From G001797105 sp964528155 (lineage in GTDB: Bacteria > Chloroflexota > Anaerolineae > Anaerolineales > E44-bin32), in NCBI GenBank assembly GCA_964528155.1, contig CAZGRL010000080.1, positions 1 through 16,184 of the forward strand: DNA of 16,184 bases, read 5' to 3'. How positions within the stretch are numbered: position 1 is the first letter of the stretch; the number at the start of each line of letters is the position of its first letter. This document shows, piece by piece, positions 7,036 through 14,271 of the stretch. The notes under the pieces are model-generated. The model was given only the letters and a program-made list of their open reading frames with translations, was not told where the DNA came from and did no database searches. The position numbers and the translations under genes were made by a program.

Positions 7036-7841
7036 GCCGTCCAACCACCATCGACGACGAGGTTCGCCCCGGTCATGTACGATGAAGCGTCTGAGGCCAG
7101 GAACAGAATGGCCCCGTTCAATTCATCTGGGCGGGCCATGCGGCCGAGGATCGTGCGCGCCGAGTAGGCCTGGACGAAAGTGTCATCATGATCGTTGAAG
7201 ACTCCACCGGGTGAAAGGGCGTTGACCCGAATGCCTTTTCCGGCATAGTAGCTGGCCAGGTAGCGTGTCAGTCCAAGTACGCCGGCTTTTGTGGTCGAGT
7301 AGTAGACCGGTTTGAACCGCGGCGGCTGGCCCGCCTTCTGGTATATCCTCTGGTCTGGGCCGACCAGGCCGTAGGTGGAACAGATGTTGATGATGACGCC
7401 CGCATTCTGATCGAGCATCGGCCGGACGCACGCCTGCGAGCACAGGAACATGCCGGTGAGGTTGACTGCCAGGGCCTGGTTCCACAGCTCGAGCGGGTAG
7501 TCCTCAAATGCGCCGCTCTGCTCCCTTGCGTGGGTCGGATCGAACTTAGGATCGAGCGCAGCGCTGTTGACGAGGATGTCCAGGCGGCCGAACCGGTCCA
7601 TCGTCTCTTCGACGGCCCGCTTTGCCGACTCCGGCTGTGTCACGTCAAGAGCCACGGCCAGGGCGGATTGACCAGCCACTGAGATGGATTTGGCAACCGC
7701 CTGTGCCGCATGCTCGTCGACATCCGCCACGACGACGCCTGCGCCGGCTTCACTCAGAGCGCGGCAGAACTCAGCCCCGAGAAGACCGGCGCCGCCCGTG
7801 ACAAAGGCAATCCTTTGGGATAGGTCAAAGGCGTCCTGCAC
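7029..7841 (-). CDS. Short-chain dehydrogenase/reductase, PtmA-like
   Basis: This classical SDR has 270 residues from a GTG at 7841. TGGAGLLG (15-22) is the dinucleotide loop. An Asp at the end of the second strand (residue 40) favours NAD(H). NSAA (92-95), S155, and Y181 with K185 in YSTTK complete the catalytic set, and NALSPGGV marks the nicotinamide side. The ICSTYG and LSPGGVFN stretches recall PtmA, an oxidoreductase of legionaminic-acid loci, so a step in making the amino-sugar precursor is plausible. The frame extends to a GTG at 7931, but the added 30 basic residues match no SDR feature, and that GTG directly abuts a GAG with no spacer. The GTG at 7841 has GGAG 12 bases upstream and fits the domain edge. 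It is the first gene of the nonulosonate run and overlaps the next gene. Confidence 0.87.
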   Translation of the reverse strand: MQDAFDLSQRIAFVTGGAGLLGAEFCRALSEAGAGVVVADVDEHAAQAVAKSISVAGQSALAVALDVTQPESAKRAVEETMDRFGRLDILVNSAALDPKFDPTHAREQSGAFEDYPLELWNQALAVNLTGMFLCSQACVRPMLDQNAGVIINICSTYGLVGPDQRIYQKAGQPPRFKPVYYSTTKAGVLGLTRYLASYYAGKGIRVNALSPGGVFNDHDDTFVQAYSARTILGRMARPDELNGAILFLASDASSYMTGANLVVDGGWTAW

Positions 7842-8146
7842 CGGTGACGTGTTCTCCTGCGTCCAACCGTTCAGCGTGCGCCCAAACCGGTGTGCGTGTC
7901 TAACCGAGCGAGGCAAACGACAACCGAACACCTCACAAGTCAGCTCAGCTTTTTCTCAAGACCGGCGCTCGTCGGGGAAAACCGGCACTTCCATCGGCGT
8001 TGCTCCGAAGTATATCATTTCCCCTGAAGCGTCCTCCCGACGTTGGCGATGGTCTCGACAGGTCCCCGCCACCGAGCGGGCAGGCGATTCGTGGTCACGC
8101 AAGGAATATTCTCGGCTTCGGCCTCAGACGGCTTGCGCATTCCGGG
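7842..8146 (-). promoter_or_regulatory. Upstream region of the nonulosonate operon with a candidate extended -10 promoter
   Basis: This 305-bp gap separates the GT-C gene stop from the SDR start. On the minus strand TGATATACT gives an extended -10 (TATACT at 8014-8009), with no convincing -35 at the usual distance. A start near 8002 would leave a leader of about 160 bases. A weak 5-bp hairpin CCCGC/GCGGG (8065-8080) lies 66 bases after the GT-C stop without a T-tract, so termination there is doubtful and read-through into the operon is possible. No gene is evident in the gap. Confidence 0.4.
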
Positions 8147-10021
8147 TCAGGGATCCTGTTGTGCCAATTGGCTCCAGAGGACGTAGGGCGAATCCCTCCG
8201 CAACCATAGGCTGATGCCTCGGTACTCGCCTTCCTGATAGGCCTCATTCTTCAGTTGCGTGAGGTTCTGGCGTCCCCAGTTGAATTGCTGGACGTACGTC
8301 GGCAAGAGCTGCCCGATGGAGTACTCCAGGTCATACTTGTTGTGTCCAGGCCAGGTGAGCATGCTGCCCCGCCGCGATGCTCCGCCAAGCTCCGGCTGCA
8401 GATGGGCGATGTGGGAGTCCGTCTTACCCAGGAAATCGATGGCGTATCGCTCCGAATAATAGGGAATGCTGCCGGCCCAGATTACGCCGACAGACGCATC
8501 CGCTGTCGTAGTGTTCAACAGCGCAACGGCTGTGTCGACATTCGCCTTGTTCTCGTCGACCTGATACGGCGTCTCCAGACTGAGCATCTCAGGTAGAAAG
8601 CGCGCATTCAATGAGCCGAAGGAGGCGAGGATCACGAGGCAAAAGCCGGACGCCATCAGCGTGGGCGAGGTCCCCCCGATCCGCTGCCACAAGACGAACA
8701 TCCCGGAGATTGTCAGGACAATTGCGCCCCAGATCAGTCCGGCCCGCTGGCCGACAGCCAACTGGAGCATGTTCGGGCCCGCGGCTCCCAGGCTGAAGCC
8801 GATGAGGGCGAGCACGAGGGCGACGACGCCCACCGCCAGCTCAATAGCGCGCAAATCGATGGGCTCGGCACGCACTTCGGGCTTGCTGCTCAAGGAGGTC
8901 CATGGCTGGGCCGGACTCGCTTTTCTCACACGGGCCTCATAGGCTTGAGCCGCCGCTCCGGTCAAAGCGAGGACCTCGATGACAAAGAGCACGAGAAGGA
9001 ACGGCACCCCGGGCGAGACCATCCGCCACAATCTCCACGCATCCCCTCCGACGAAGATCTGGTAGGCGATCAGCGCTGCACCGACTGCGAGCATTAGACC
9101 CTTCTCCCTTGAGGGCCTGTGTGCGAGAGCCAGGGTCGCCAACGCGAGGAAAAGCCAGTTCTCTTTGAAAAACGGGAGCAAAAAGGCCCAGCCGTTTCTG
9201 ATCCTTTGAGTCAAAGGGAAACCTTCAAGTTTCAGGTAGTAGGTGTTCGGCCAGAAGCTGCCGTAGTAGTTCAACCTAAATAAGATCTGGCCGATTGGCA
9301 GGAGCACGAACGGGAGAATCGCCACCAGGCCAAGGGTGAGCGACCGCCTGTCGGATCGAGCTCTGGTGAACGAAAACAGTGCATAACCGAGTATCACGAT
9401 CGAGATGGCCGCCGAGTCCGGTCGCGCCAGGAAGGCGAATCCAAGCACAAGCGATAGCAGGGCCAACTCCGATGGATTGCCCTTCTGAGCCACGCGGAAG
9501 GCGAGGAGCACGCTCAGAAGAAGCAGCGCTGTGAGAAGTCCGGTCTCCATTCCCATCAATGACCAGTAGGCCAGGGGGTAGTACCACAGGACGCCAATCA
9601 GGACGAAGACCTCGAGCATGCCCCGGTGATTCTCCAATCGATCCAATCCGACATATCTCGATAGAAGCACAGCGAGATACCCATTGACTAGCATTACCAC
9701 CGCCCCCAGAACCTGTACTGCCAGGACAGCCGTCAGCTTGTCAAGGAACAGGGCGAAGCCCGACATGACCAGGGTCTGGAGGAGATTGGTGTAGCCCTCG
9801 ACTCTTTCACCCAGATTCCAGACAAGTCCGTTTCCGTGGGCAAAATTCCACGCGTAGCGCATCGAGACCATGGCATCATCGAACAGGGAGAAGTAGCGGT
9901 GGCCATCAATGCCGACGAAGGAGGTGCGACAGATGAACCAGCCTGCCCAGAGTCCGAACAAGGCAGCGATGGCAACAAACAGCCCTGGACTAGCCTGACC
10001 TGGATTGCGCGCCCGATCCAT
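8147..10021 (-). CDS. GT-C membrane glycosyltransferase, AftB-like
   Basis: This 624-residue polytopic protein has about ten hydrophobic segments, the first at 12-30. After it come FDDAMVSMRYA (47-57), GLVWN (65-69) and VEGYTN (74-79). This order matches GT-C enzymes such as mycobacterial AftB, which use a decaprenyl-phosphate sugar on the outer face of the membrane. The C-terminal part holds SIPYYSERYAIDFLGKTD and other soluble-looking sequence, expected outside the membrane. A 40-residue stretch between helices (sequence around KASPAQPWTSLSSKPE) looks like a loop. The ATG at 10021 was chosen because the first helix follows at once, AAGGG lies 7 bases upstream, and a promoter lies about 110 bases upstream. 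The frame is open for a further 573 bases upstream, but that extension is low-complexity and includes the promoter. Sugar and acceptor are unknown. Confidence 0.85.
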   Translation of the reverse strand: MDRARNPGQASPGLFVAIAALFGLWAGWFICRTSFVGIDGHRYFSLFDDAMVSMRYAWNFAHGNGLVWNLGERVEGYTNLLQTLVMSGFALFLDKLTAVLAVQVLGAVVMLVNGYLAVLLSRYVGLDRLENHRGMLEVFVLIGVLWYYPLAYWSLMGMETGLLTALLLLSVLLAFRVAQKGNPSELALLSLVLGFAFLARPDSAAISIVILGYALFSFTRARSDRRSLTLGLVAILPFVLLPIGQILFRLNYYGSFWPNTYYLKLEGFPLTQRIRNGWAFLLPFFKENWLFLALATLALAHRPSREKGLMLAVGAALIAYQIFVGGDAWRLWRMVSPGVPFLLVLFVIEVLALTGAAAQAYEARVRKASPAQPWTSLSSKPEVRAEPIDLRAIELAVGVVALVLALIGFSLGAAGPNMLQLAVGQRAGLIWGAIVLTISGMFVLWQRIGGTSPTLMASGFCLVILASFGSLNARFLPEMLSLETPYQVDENKANVDTAVALLNTTTADASVGVIWAGSIPYYSERYAIDFLGKTDSHIAHLQPELGGASRRGSMLTWPGHNKYDLEYSIGQLLPTYVQQFNWGRQNLTQLKNEAYQEGEYRGISLWLRRDSPYVLWSQLAQQDP

Positions 10022-10124
10022 TGGCAGACCCTTGATCTCGCACCCGGGTATGATTGGCGGACGGCTGCCGATCAAACTCCCTCGGCTCAGCGTTCGACCC
10101 GCCGTTTGGCCTGGGGCCCCCTTC

Positions 10125-10145
10125 GGCGCACCATTGTAGTGCGCC
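10125..10145. promoter_or_regulatory. Operator-like inverted repeat centred on the -10 box
   Basis: GGCGCAC (10125-10131) and GTGCGCC (10139-10145) are perfect 7-base arms around a 7-base spacer that holds the TACAAT box. A repressor bound here would block the promoter. The arms could instead form a hairpin at the very 5' end of the transcript. Confidence 0.5.
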
Positions 10146-10161
10146 AGAAAAGGGCTGTCCA
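10133..10161 (-). promoter_or_regulatory. Predicted sigma-70 promoter for the AftB-like gene
   Basis: On the minus strand TGGACA (10161-10156, five of six matches) is followed after 17 bases by TACAAT (10138-10133, five of six). Transcription would start near 10126 and give a leader of about 105 bases before the ATG at 10021. The -10 box lies exactly in the spacer of a perfect inverted repeat. Confidence 0.65.
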
Positions 10162-10167
10162 TTCGGC

Positions 10168-10186
10168 ACAGCCGTTGACGGGCTGT
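10168..10186. repeat. Second inverted repeat just upstream of the -35
   Basis: ACAGCC (10168-10173) and GGCTGT (10181-10186) form a perfect inverted repeat, again with a 7-base spacer. A third GGCTGT half-site (10153-10158) overlaps the -35 box. The shared spacing with the repeat at 10125 suggests paired regulator sites, although the half-site sequences differ. Confidence 0.4.
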
Positions 10187-10453
10187 AAAGGGGCACATGC
10201 AGGCCGCGCCGAGGAGCCCGGCGTCCTTTCGTCGCCCACCACCGACTGTTTCGCCGCCACGGCATTCGAATCTCACGGACGGATAACTACGCTTGAGATC
10301 GATCCGAATTCCGACGTGGATCCCCGGAGGGCTGGCGGGAGCCGGAATGATGACAGGAGAAAAGGGTTGGTGTACCATCGCGCCGATGCCCAGCAGCTCT
10401 CGCGAGTGCTCCCCACACTCTTTTGCTCTACCCGGCCGCGCGAGCAAGCAGTT

Positions 10454-10474
10454 GCGGCGCCTTGCCGGCGCCGC
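10454..10474. repeat. GC-rich hairpin in the divergent region
   Basis: GCGGCGCC (10454-10461) and GGCGCCGC (10467-10474) are perfect 8-base arms with a 5-base loop TTGCC. Neither strand has a T-tract after it, so it is not a typical terminator. If the plus transcript begins upstream of it, it would sit in the leader about 105 bases before the start of the gene at 10581. Confidence 0.5.
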
Positions 10475-10580
10475 GGCGCGCGACGAGTCAGTCTCACCGG
10501 CCCGCGAGCCTAGCTGGCAGCGGGGGGAGCGCCGAGACATCGATAGGCAGGACCCTTGACGTTGGAATGAGCCCGATCTC

Positions 10581-12179
10581 ATGTCGAATCGCAACTCGGA
10601 ATCCGGTGTAGTCGTCAGTCACAGAACGACCGTTGCCGCGGCGCTCCTTATGATCCTCGCCGTTGGCGTAGGCACGGCTGTGATCTACTTGACCACTCCA
10701 TATGGACTCAGCCTGCGCGACGATTCGTATTCGTACGTAGCCGGGGCGGTGTCCCTGGCGCGCGGAACCGGGTTTGGCCGCCTCACTGGAGATGGCTCCG
10801 TCAACCCGATCACCAACTTCCCGCCTCTCTATTCGCTCCTGCTTGCGTCCTCCGTAAAGATCGGCCTCGACGTGTACCTGTTTGCCCGGGTGTTCAGCAG
10901 CGCGCTGTTCGGATTGACTGCACTGGCTGCAGTACTCGGTGTTTATCGCGCCACCTCTTCGGTGGGCTATGCGGCCTTCGCTGCAGGAATCGTTATTGGC
11001 GCCGGTACCCTGATCGAACAATACGTCTGGCTGCAGAGTGAACCGCTGTTTCTGTGTCTCACGCTCGTGGGCCTGGTGAGCATCGGCAGTTTCATCAGCA
11101 ACCCGTCCCAACGGGGATATCTGGTGCTGGGGACAAGTGCGACCGCTCTGGCGGCCTACACGAGGTTCGCCGGTGTTGGCCTGATCCTGGCAAGCAGTCT
11201 TGCCCTGCTTGTGCTCCATCGGAAGTCCTTCGCCATGCGAGTCAGACGGGCCGGCGTTCTCATGCTCGTGGGTGTCACCCCAATTATCGCTTTCGCAGTG
11301 CGCAACCTGGGGCTCAAAGGTAGCGCGGCCAACCGGCCCGCTCCGTTTTGGCATCCTCCTGCCGCAGACGCGTGGCACGACGCGCTGGTGCTCTCTCTCA
11401 AATGGCTGGTCCCAGACCGGATTGCTGCGCTGCTGACGAGTTCCGCCCTGGTGAGCCTGGTCACTTTCGTCGCTCTGGCGTTGGCCTCTACCTTGTTGGG
11501 GCTGAGGCTGGCAAGGAAGGCCAGAACATCACCAGCGGCGGATCCCCTTCTGGATCACCTTATGGTGCAGGGCCTCTTCTGCTTGACTTACCTGATCACA
11601 ATCGTTATGACGGTACTCCTCTTCGATCGCCTTACTCCGCTTGACGAACGGATCCTGGCCCCTGTCCACCTATCCCTCCTCATCATGTTGGCACTGGGGG
11701 CGGGGTATCTTTCCCGAGGTTCAACTTTGGGGCGGAGATGGTCGATTGGTCTCCTGGTCACGGCCTTCGCAGCGTTCCACATCTTCCGCAGCGCGCTCGT
11801 CGCTGAATCCCTGGCGCGTGACGGCCGCGGATATGCCTCGGAACGATGGCGCACATCACCGACACTGACCTATGCCCGATTGCTGCCTGCCGGGCCTATT
11901 TTCACCAACAACCTGCCAGCGATGTATTTCGTCGCCGGTCGTACCGCCTACGCCATCCCGACGCCGACAAATCTTTCCAGCCTCGAGGCCAATCCGAACT
12001 ACGCTCGTGAACTGTCCGAGATGCGGAAGCTGCTGCGGGAGTCCGATGGTTACCTGGTTTACGTTGGATACCCCCCTACCGACCCACAGGGATCCGCGGA
12101 GCTTGAGGCGCTCACATTCGGACTAGTCCCTGTGCATGTCTTCTCTGAGGGGACCATCTACCAGGCCCAAGGGAATTGA
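10581..12179 (+). CDS. GT-C / GT39-like polytopic membrane protein (paralogue 1)
   Basis: This 532-residue protein has a first helix at about 16-37, then an outward loop with RDDSYSY (46-52), SLARGTGFG and NFPPLYSLLLA (79-89). About nine to ten further helices are broken by QSEPLF (152-157) and YTRFAG (193-198), and a soluble C-terminal part of about 120 residues completes it. The Asp pair after helix 1, the PPLYP-type motif and the SEP motif are typical of GT39-like transferases that take mannose or similar sugars from a polyprenyl-phosphate carrier. The ATG at 10581 is the first sensible start, with only a weak GGAATGAG upstream. It shares motif order and a C-terminal GYxSxxWRxSxT pattern with the gene at 12387. 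Glycosyltransferase role is inferred from family features. The acceptor could be the local glycan, a lipid or a protein. Confidence 0.82.
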   Translation: MSNRNSESGVVVSHRTTVAAALLMILAVGVGTAVIYLTTPYGLSLRDDSYSYVAGAVSLARGTGFGRLTGDGSVNPITNFPPLYSLLLASSVKIGLDVYLFARVFSSALFGLTALAAVLGVYRATSSVGYAAFAAGIVIGAGTLIEQYVWLQSEPLFLCLTLVGLVSIGSFISNPSQRGYLVLGTSATALAAYTRFAGVGLILASSLALLVLHRKSFAMRVRRAGVLMLVGVTPIIAFAVRNLGLKGSAANRPAPFWHPPAADAWHDALVLSLKWLVPDRIAALLTSSALVSLVTFVALALASTLLGLRLARKARTSPAADPLLDHLMVQGLFCLTYLITIVMTVLLFDRLTPLDERILAPVHLSLLIMLALGAGYLSRGSTLGRRWSIGLLVTAFAAFHIFRSALVAESLARDGRGYASERWRTSPTLTYARLLPAGPIFTNNLPAMYFVAGRTAYAIPTPTNLSSLEANPNYARELSEMRKLLRESDGYLVYVGYPPTDPQGSAELEALTFGLVPVHVFSEGTIYQAQGN

Positions 12180-12386
12180 CCGGATGGTCACGTTCGTGCA
12201 AATGGTCAAGAGGTGTTGCTCGGATGGGTCACAAGAGATCGATGAGTGGGGGAAGCGAGGGTAGAATCGTCCTCGTGGAAGGCACGCGTTCCCGCAGGGA
12301 GAACAGCGAGCAAGTCAACAAGCTGCGCCGGCTCTAGAGAGGTGGCCCTTCTGGGGCACCTTCGGCGCGGAAAGCGCGTCGCGCAC

Positions 12387-14015
12387 GTGAAGGTCGAAGC
12401 AGGCAAGCAAGGCAAGGTCTTGTTCGCTGTCCTGGCCGTCCTCGGCGTGGTCGGCATGATCGTTGTCATCTACGGCACACGTTGGGGCCCTTGGGGCTAC
12501 AGCGATGCCGTTGGGTATATGGTCAACGCCCGGAACCTGGCCACAGGCAGGGGTCTGGGGCTCTACCGGCCCTCAGGTCAATTCGTCCCCCTCGTCTCAC
12601 ACCCGCCCCTCTATCCGTTGCTGCTGATCGCCTTCTCCGGGCCGAGCCTCAACCTCGTCGCGGCTGCGCGATGGATCGACGTCCTGTGTTTCGGCATCCT
12701 GGTTTGGGCCTCGGGATGGTTGTTCTACCGTCTGACGAACAGTGCATGGGCTTCGCTGGCTATGTCAGGCCTGCTGCTGGCCCAGCCAGCGCTCATCAAT
12801 GCTTACACCTCGGCGATGGCCGAACCCATCTTCCTGCTGACCGAGGTGGTTGGATCGCTGCTTCTGCTCCTGTACATCGAGGGTGGGAAACGATTGCACC
12901 TCGTCCTGGCGGGCGTGGTGACCGGCATGGCTTTTCTCACCCGCTACCCGGGAGCGGTGTTCGTGGCCTGTGGTGCGTTGTTCCTGGTGCTGTTCGGCAG
13001 CCGGCCGTTGAGGCAACGCCTGAAGGACTTCGGCCTGTACTGTTGCATCGCCGTGATTCCGGTGGCGGCTTTCGTAGCATGGTCGAACATTCGCTACAGC
13101 GGTGCCACCCCTCGCGGGCTGAAGCAGAGCTACAGCCTGCTCCCCGAATTCGTCGCGTTCCTCAGAAAGATCCCTTCAATCGTGTACTCATGGAAGCCGG
13201 TGACGGCCGAGATGGCGAGTTCGATCGGGGCGAATGCGGATCTGTTGCGGGGGCTGGGGAAGCCGGCGGTCGCGGCAGCGTTGCTCGTGGGCGTCATTTT
13301 CGTGATCGGCTCGGCACGAAAGATGCGCTCTCAGATCGGGGCCGGAAATCTTAAGGCCTCCGTGTTCAGGATTCCCGGCTTATTCCTGCTCATTCAGGCA
13401 GGGTACATGGCCTTCTTCGGTGTGGCCTACGTCGTGACCTCGCCGACGCCGGACGTTGATGGTCGGACGATCCTCCCCATCCTACCTGCGCTGATCGTGA
13501 CACTGCTCTCCGTCGGCTACATCCTTGTGCAGTCATGGCCCCGGGCACTGTGGATTCGGCTTATTGCCGGCATCTGCATCGTCGGTTCGGTCGCAGGATA
13601 CATTTCAATCAGCATCGAGCCTCTCCAACGATTGCACGAAAACGGTGCTGGCTACACATCTCCCCAGTGGCGGAAATCGGAAACCATCCAGGCGGCCAAG
13701 AGTCTGCCAACGGATATCCCACTCATCTCCAACGAGCCGATCGCCGTTCTGTTCTACGTCGATCACTGGCCACATGAGTTGAGTGTGACTGGGGAGCCCG
13801 GTCTCCCCTCATCGTATACGCGCTACGGCGACGGCACCGATGAGATGGAGTCCATCTTTCGAGATCAACATGCTGCCCTGATACTCTTCGACACCATCTA
13901 CACTCAAATCGGGGCCGAGTACCAGGGAGAAACACAGGCGAGGATCGAAGCACTCACCAAAGGGCTCACGGTCGAGTTCATGGGCGGTGACGGAGCGATC
14001 TATACCTATCCTTAA
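12387..14015 (+). CDS. GT-C / GT39-like polytopic membrane protein (paralogue 2)
   Basis: This protein has 542 residues from a GTG at 12387. After helix 1 (about 10-28) comes YSDAVGY (38-44), where the paralogue has a double Asp; only one acidic residue is kept. SHPPLYPLLL (71-80), MAEPIF (144-149) and LTRYPGA (184-190) follow, with about ten helices and a soluble tail beginning GYTSPQWRKSET. The frame is open from a GTG at 12246, and GTG at 12342 is also possible. The extra 15-47 residues are basic and not family-like, and none of the starts has a good Shine-Dalgarno, so the start is uncertain. A TAGAAT at 12271 could be a -10 box for the shorter forms. The gene follows its paralogue after about 200 bp, suggesting an old tandem duplication. 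The role is likely polyprenyl-phosphate-sugar transfer. Confidence 0.8.
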   Translation: MKVEAGKQGKVLFAVLAVLGVVGMIVVIYGTRWGPWGYSDAVGYMVNARNLATGRGLGLYRPSGQFVPLVSHPPLYPLLLIAFSGPSLNLVAAARWIDVLCFGILVWASGWLFYRLTNSAWASLAMSGLLLAQPALINAYTSAMAEPIFLLTEVVGSLLLLLYIEGGKRLHLVLAGVVTGMAFLTRYPGAVFVACGALFLVLFGSRPLRQRLKDFGLYCCIAVIPVAAFVAWSNIRYSGATPRGLKQSYSLLPEFVAFLRKIPSIVYSWKPVTAEMASSIGANADLLRGLGKPAVAAALLVGVIFVIGSARKMRSQIGAGNLKASVFRIPGLFLLIQAGYMAFFGVAYVVTSPTPDVDGRTILPILPALIVTLLSVGYILVQSWPRALWIRLIAGICIVGSVAGYISISIEPLQRLHENGAGYTSPQWRKSETIQAAKSLPTDIPLISNEPIAVLFYVDHWPHELSVTGEPGLPSSYTRYGDGTDEMESIFRDQHAALILFDTIYTQIGAEYQGETQARIEALTKGLTVEFMGGDGAIYTYP

Positions 14016-14036
14016 TCAACAGCCCTCTATCATGGC

Positions 14037-14051
14037 TGGTGAAGTTCACCA
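14037..14051. promoter_or_regulatory. 15-bp palindrome upstream of the 14272 gene promoter
   Basis: TGGTGAA and TTCACCA (14037-14043 and 14045-14051) are perfect arms around a single central base. It lies 22 bases after the preceding gene's stop and 43 bases before the -35 at 14094. A compact palindrome in this position suits a dimeric regulator. It is too short and lacks the T-tract needed for a terminator. Confidence 0.4.
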
Positions 14052-14093
14052 TCGGTGCATGATTCCCCTGATCGAGGACGCACTGTTCGCTCC

Positions 14094-14122
14094 TTGACAG
14101 CCGCGCGAAGGAATCCTAGACT
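14094..14122 (+). promoter_or_regulatory. Predicted sigma-70 promoter for the 14272 gene
   Basis: A perfect TTGACA (14094-14099) is followed after 17 bases by TAGACT (14117-14122, four of six matches to TATAAT). Transcription would begin near 14129, leaving a leader of about 143 bases in which no structure or gene was recognised. Confidence 0.6.
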
Positions 14123-14271
14123 TCGTCGGATGGCCGAGGCCACCCGAATCGAGAGGAGTATCACTCAGAGCCGACGGGCAGCACTCCGAGTATCGCCCAC
14201 CTCCCGGTCGAAGAACTCTTGGTCGAGCACTCCATCTTGTATCGCTCAACCCCGGATCAGAGTTTCCGCGA

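Larger units (their letters stand above)
10022..10580. other. Divergent intergenic region, 559 bp
   Basis: The region separates the minus-strand AftB-like gene from the plus-strand gene at 10581. The left third holds the promoter and inverted repeats listed separately. The middle (about 10190-10440) shows no gene, repeat or convincing promoter. The right part holds a GC-rich hairpin (10454-10474). A TTGACG at 10556 has no matching -10 box, so the plus-strand promoter was not identified. Open frames here on both strands look like chance frames in GC-rich DNA. Confidence 0.55.

Noticed and set aside
7957..7994. 12-codon leader peptide (MEVPVFPDERRS) before the SDR
   Set aside because: Its Shine-Dalgarno would fall at the predicted transcription start, so it would hardly be in the message; there is no attenuator hairpin with a T-tract after it.
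8065..8080. Hairpin as terminator after the AftB-like gene
   Set aside because: Only a 5-bp stem, no T-tract, and 66 bases from the stop codon.
10293..10559. 88-codon plus-strand frame in the divergent gap
   Set aside because: No good ribosome site, low-complexity composition and no domain; it ends just before the true gene start.
10022..10594. Upstream extension of the AftB-like frame by 191 codons
   Set aside because: The added sequence is Arg/Pro/Gly-rich with no domain, it contains the likely promoter (10133-10161), and a first transmembrane helix follows directly after the ATG at 10021.
10494..11378. 294-codon open frame on the minus strand
   Set aside because: It is antisense to a well-supported membrane protein and has low-complexity hydrophilic composition; a mirror effect of GC-rich coding DNA.
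12482..13354. 290-codon plus-strand frame inside the second GT-C paralogue
   Set aside because: It is a shifted frame of the real gene, with many Arg, Pro and Gly and no membrane segments or motifs.
497..14074. A 15-base match (TCCCCTGATCGAGGA) near 495 and near 14063
   Set aside because: One copy lies within the GT2 coding sequence and the other in an intergenic region. A match of this length is expected by chance in a window this size.
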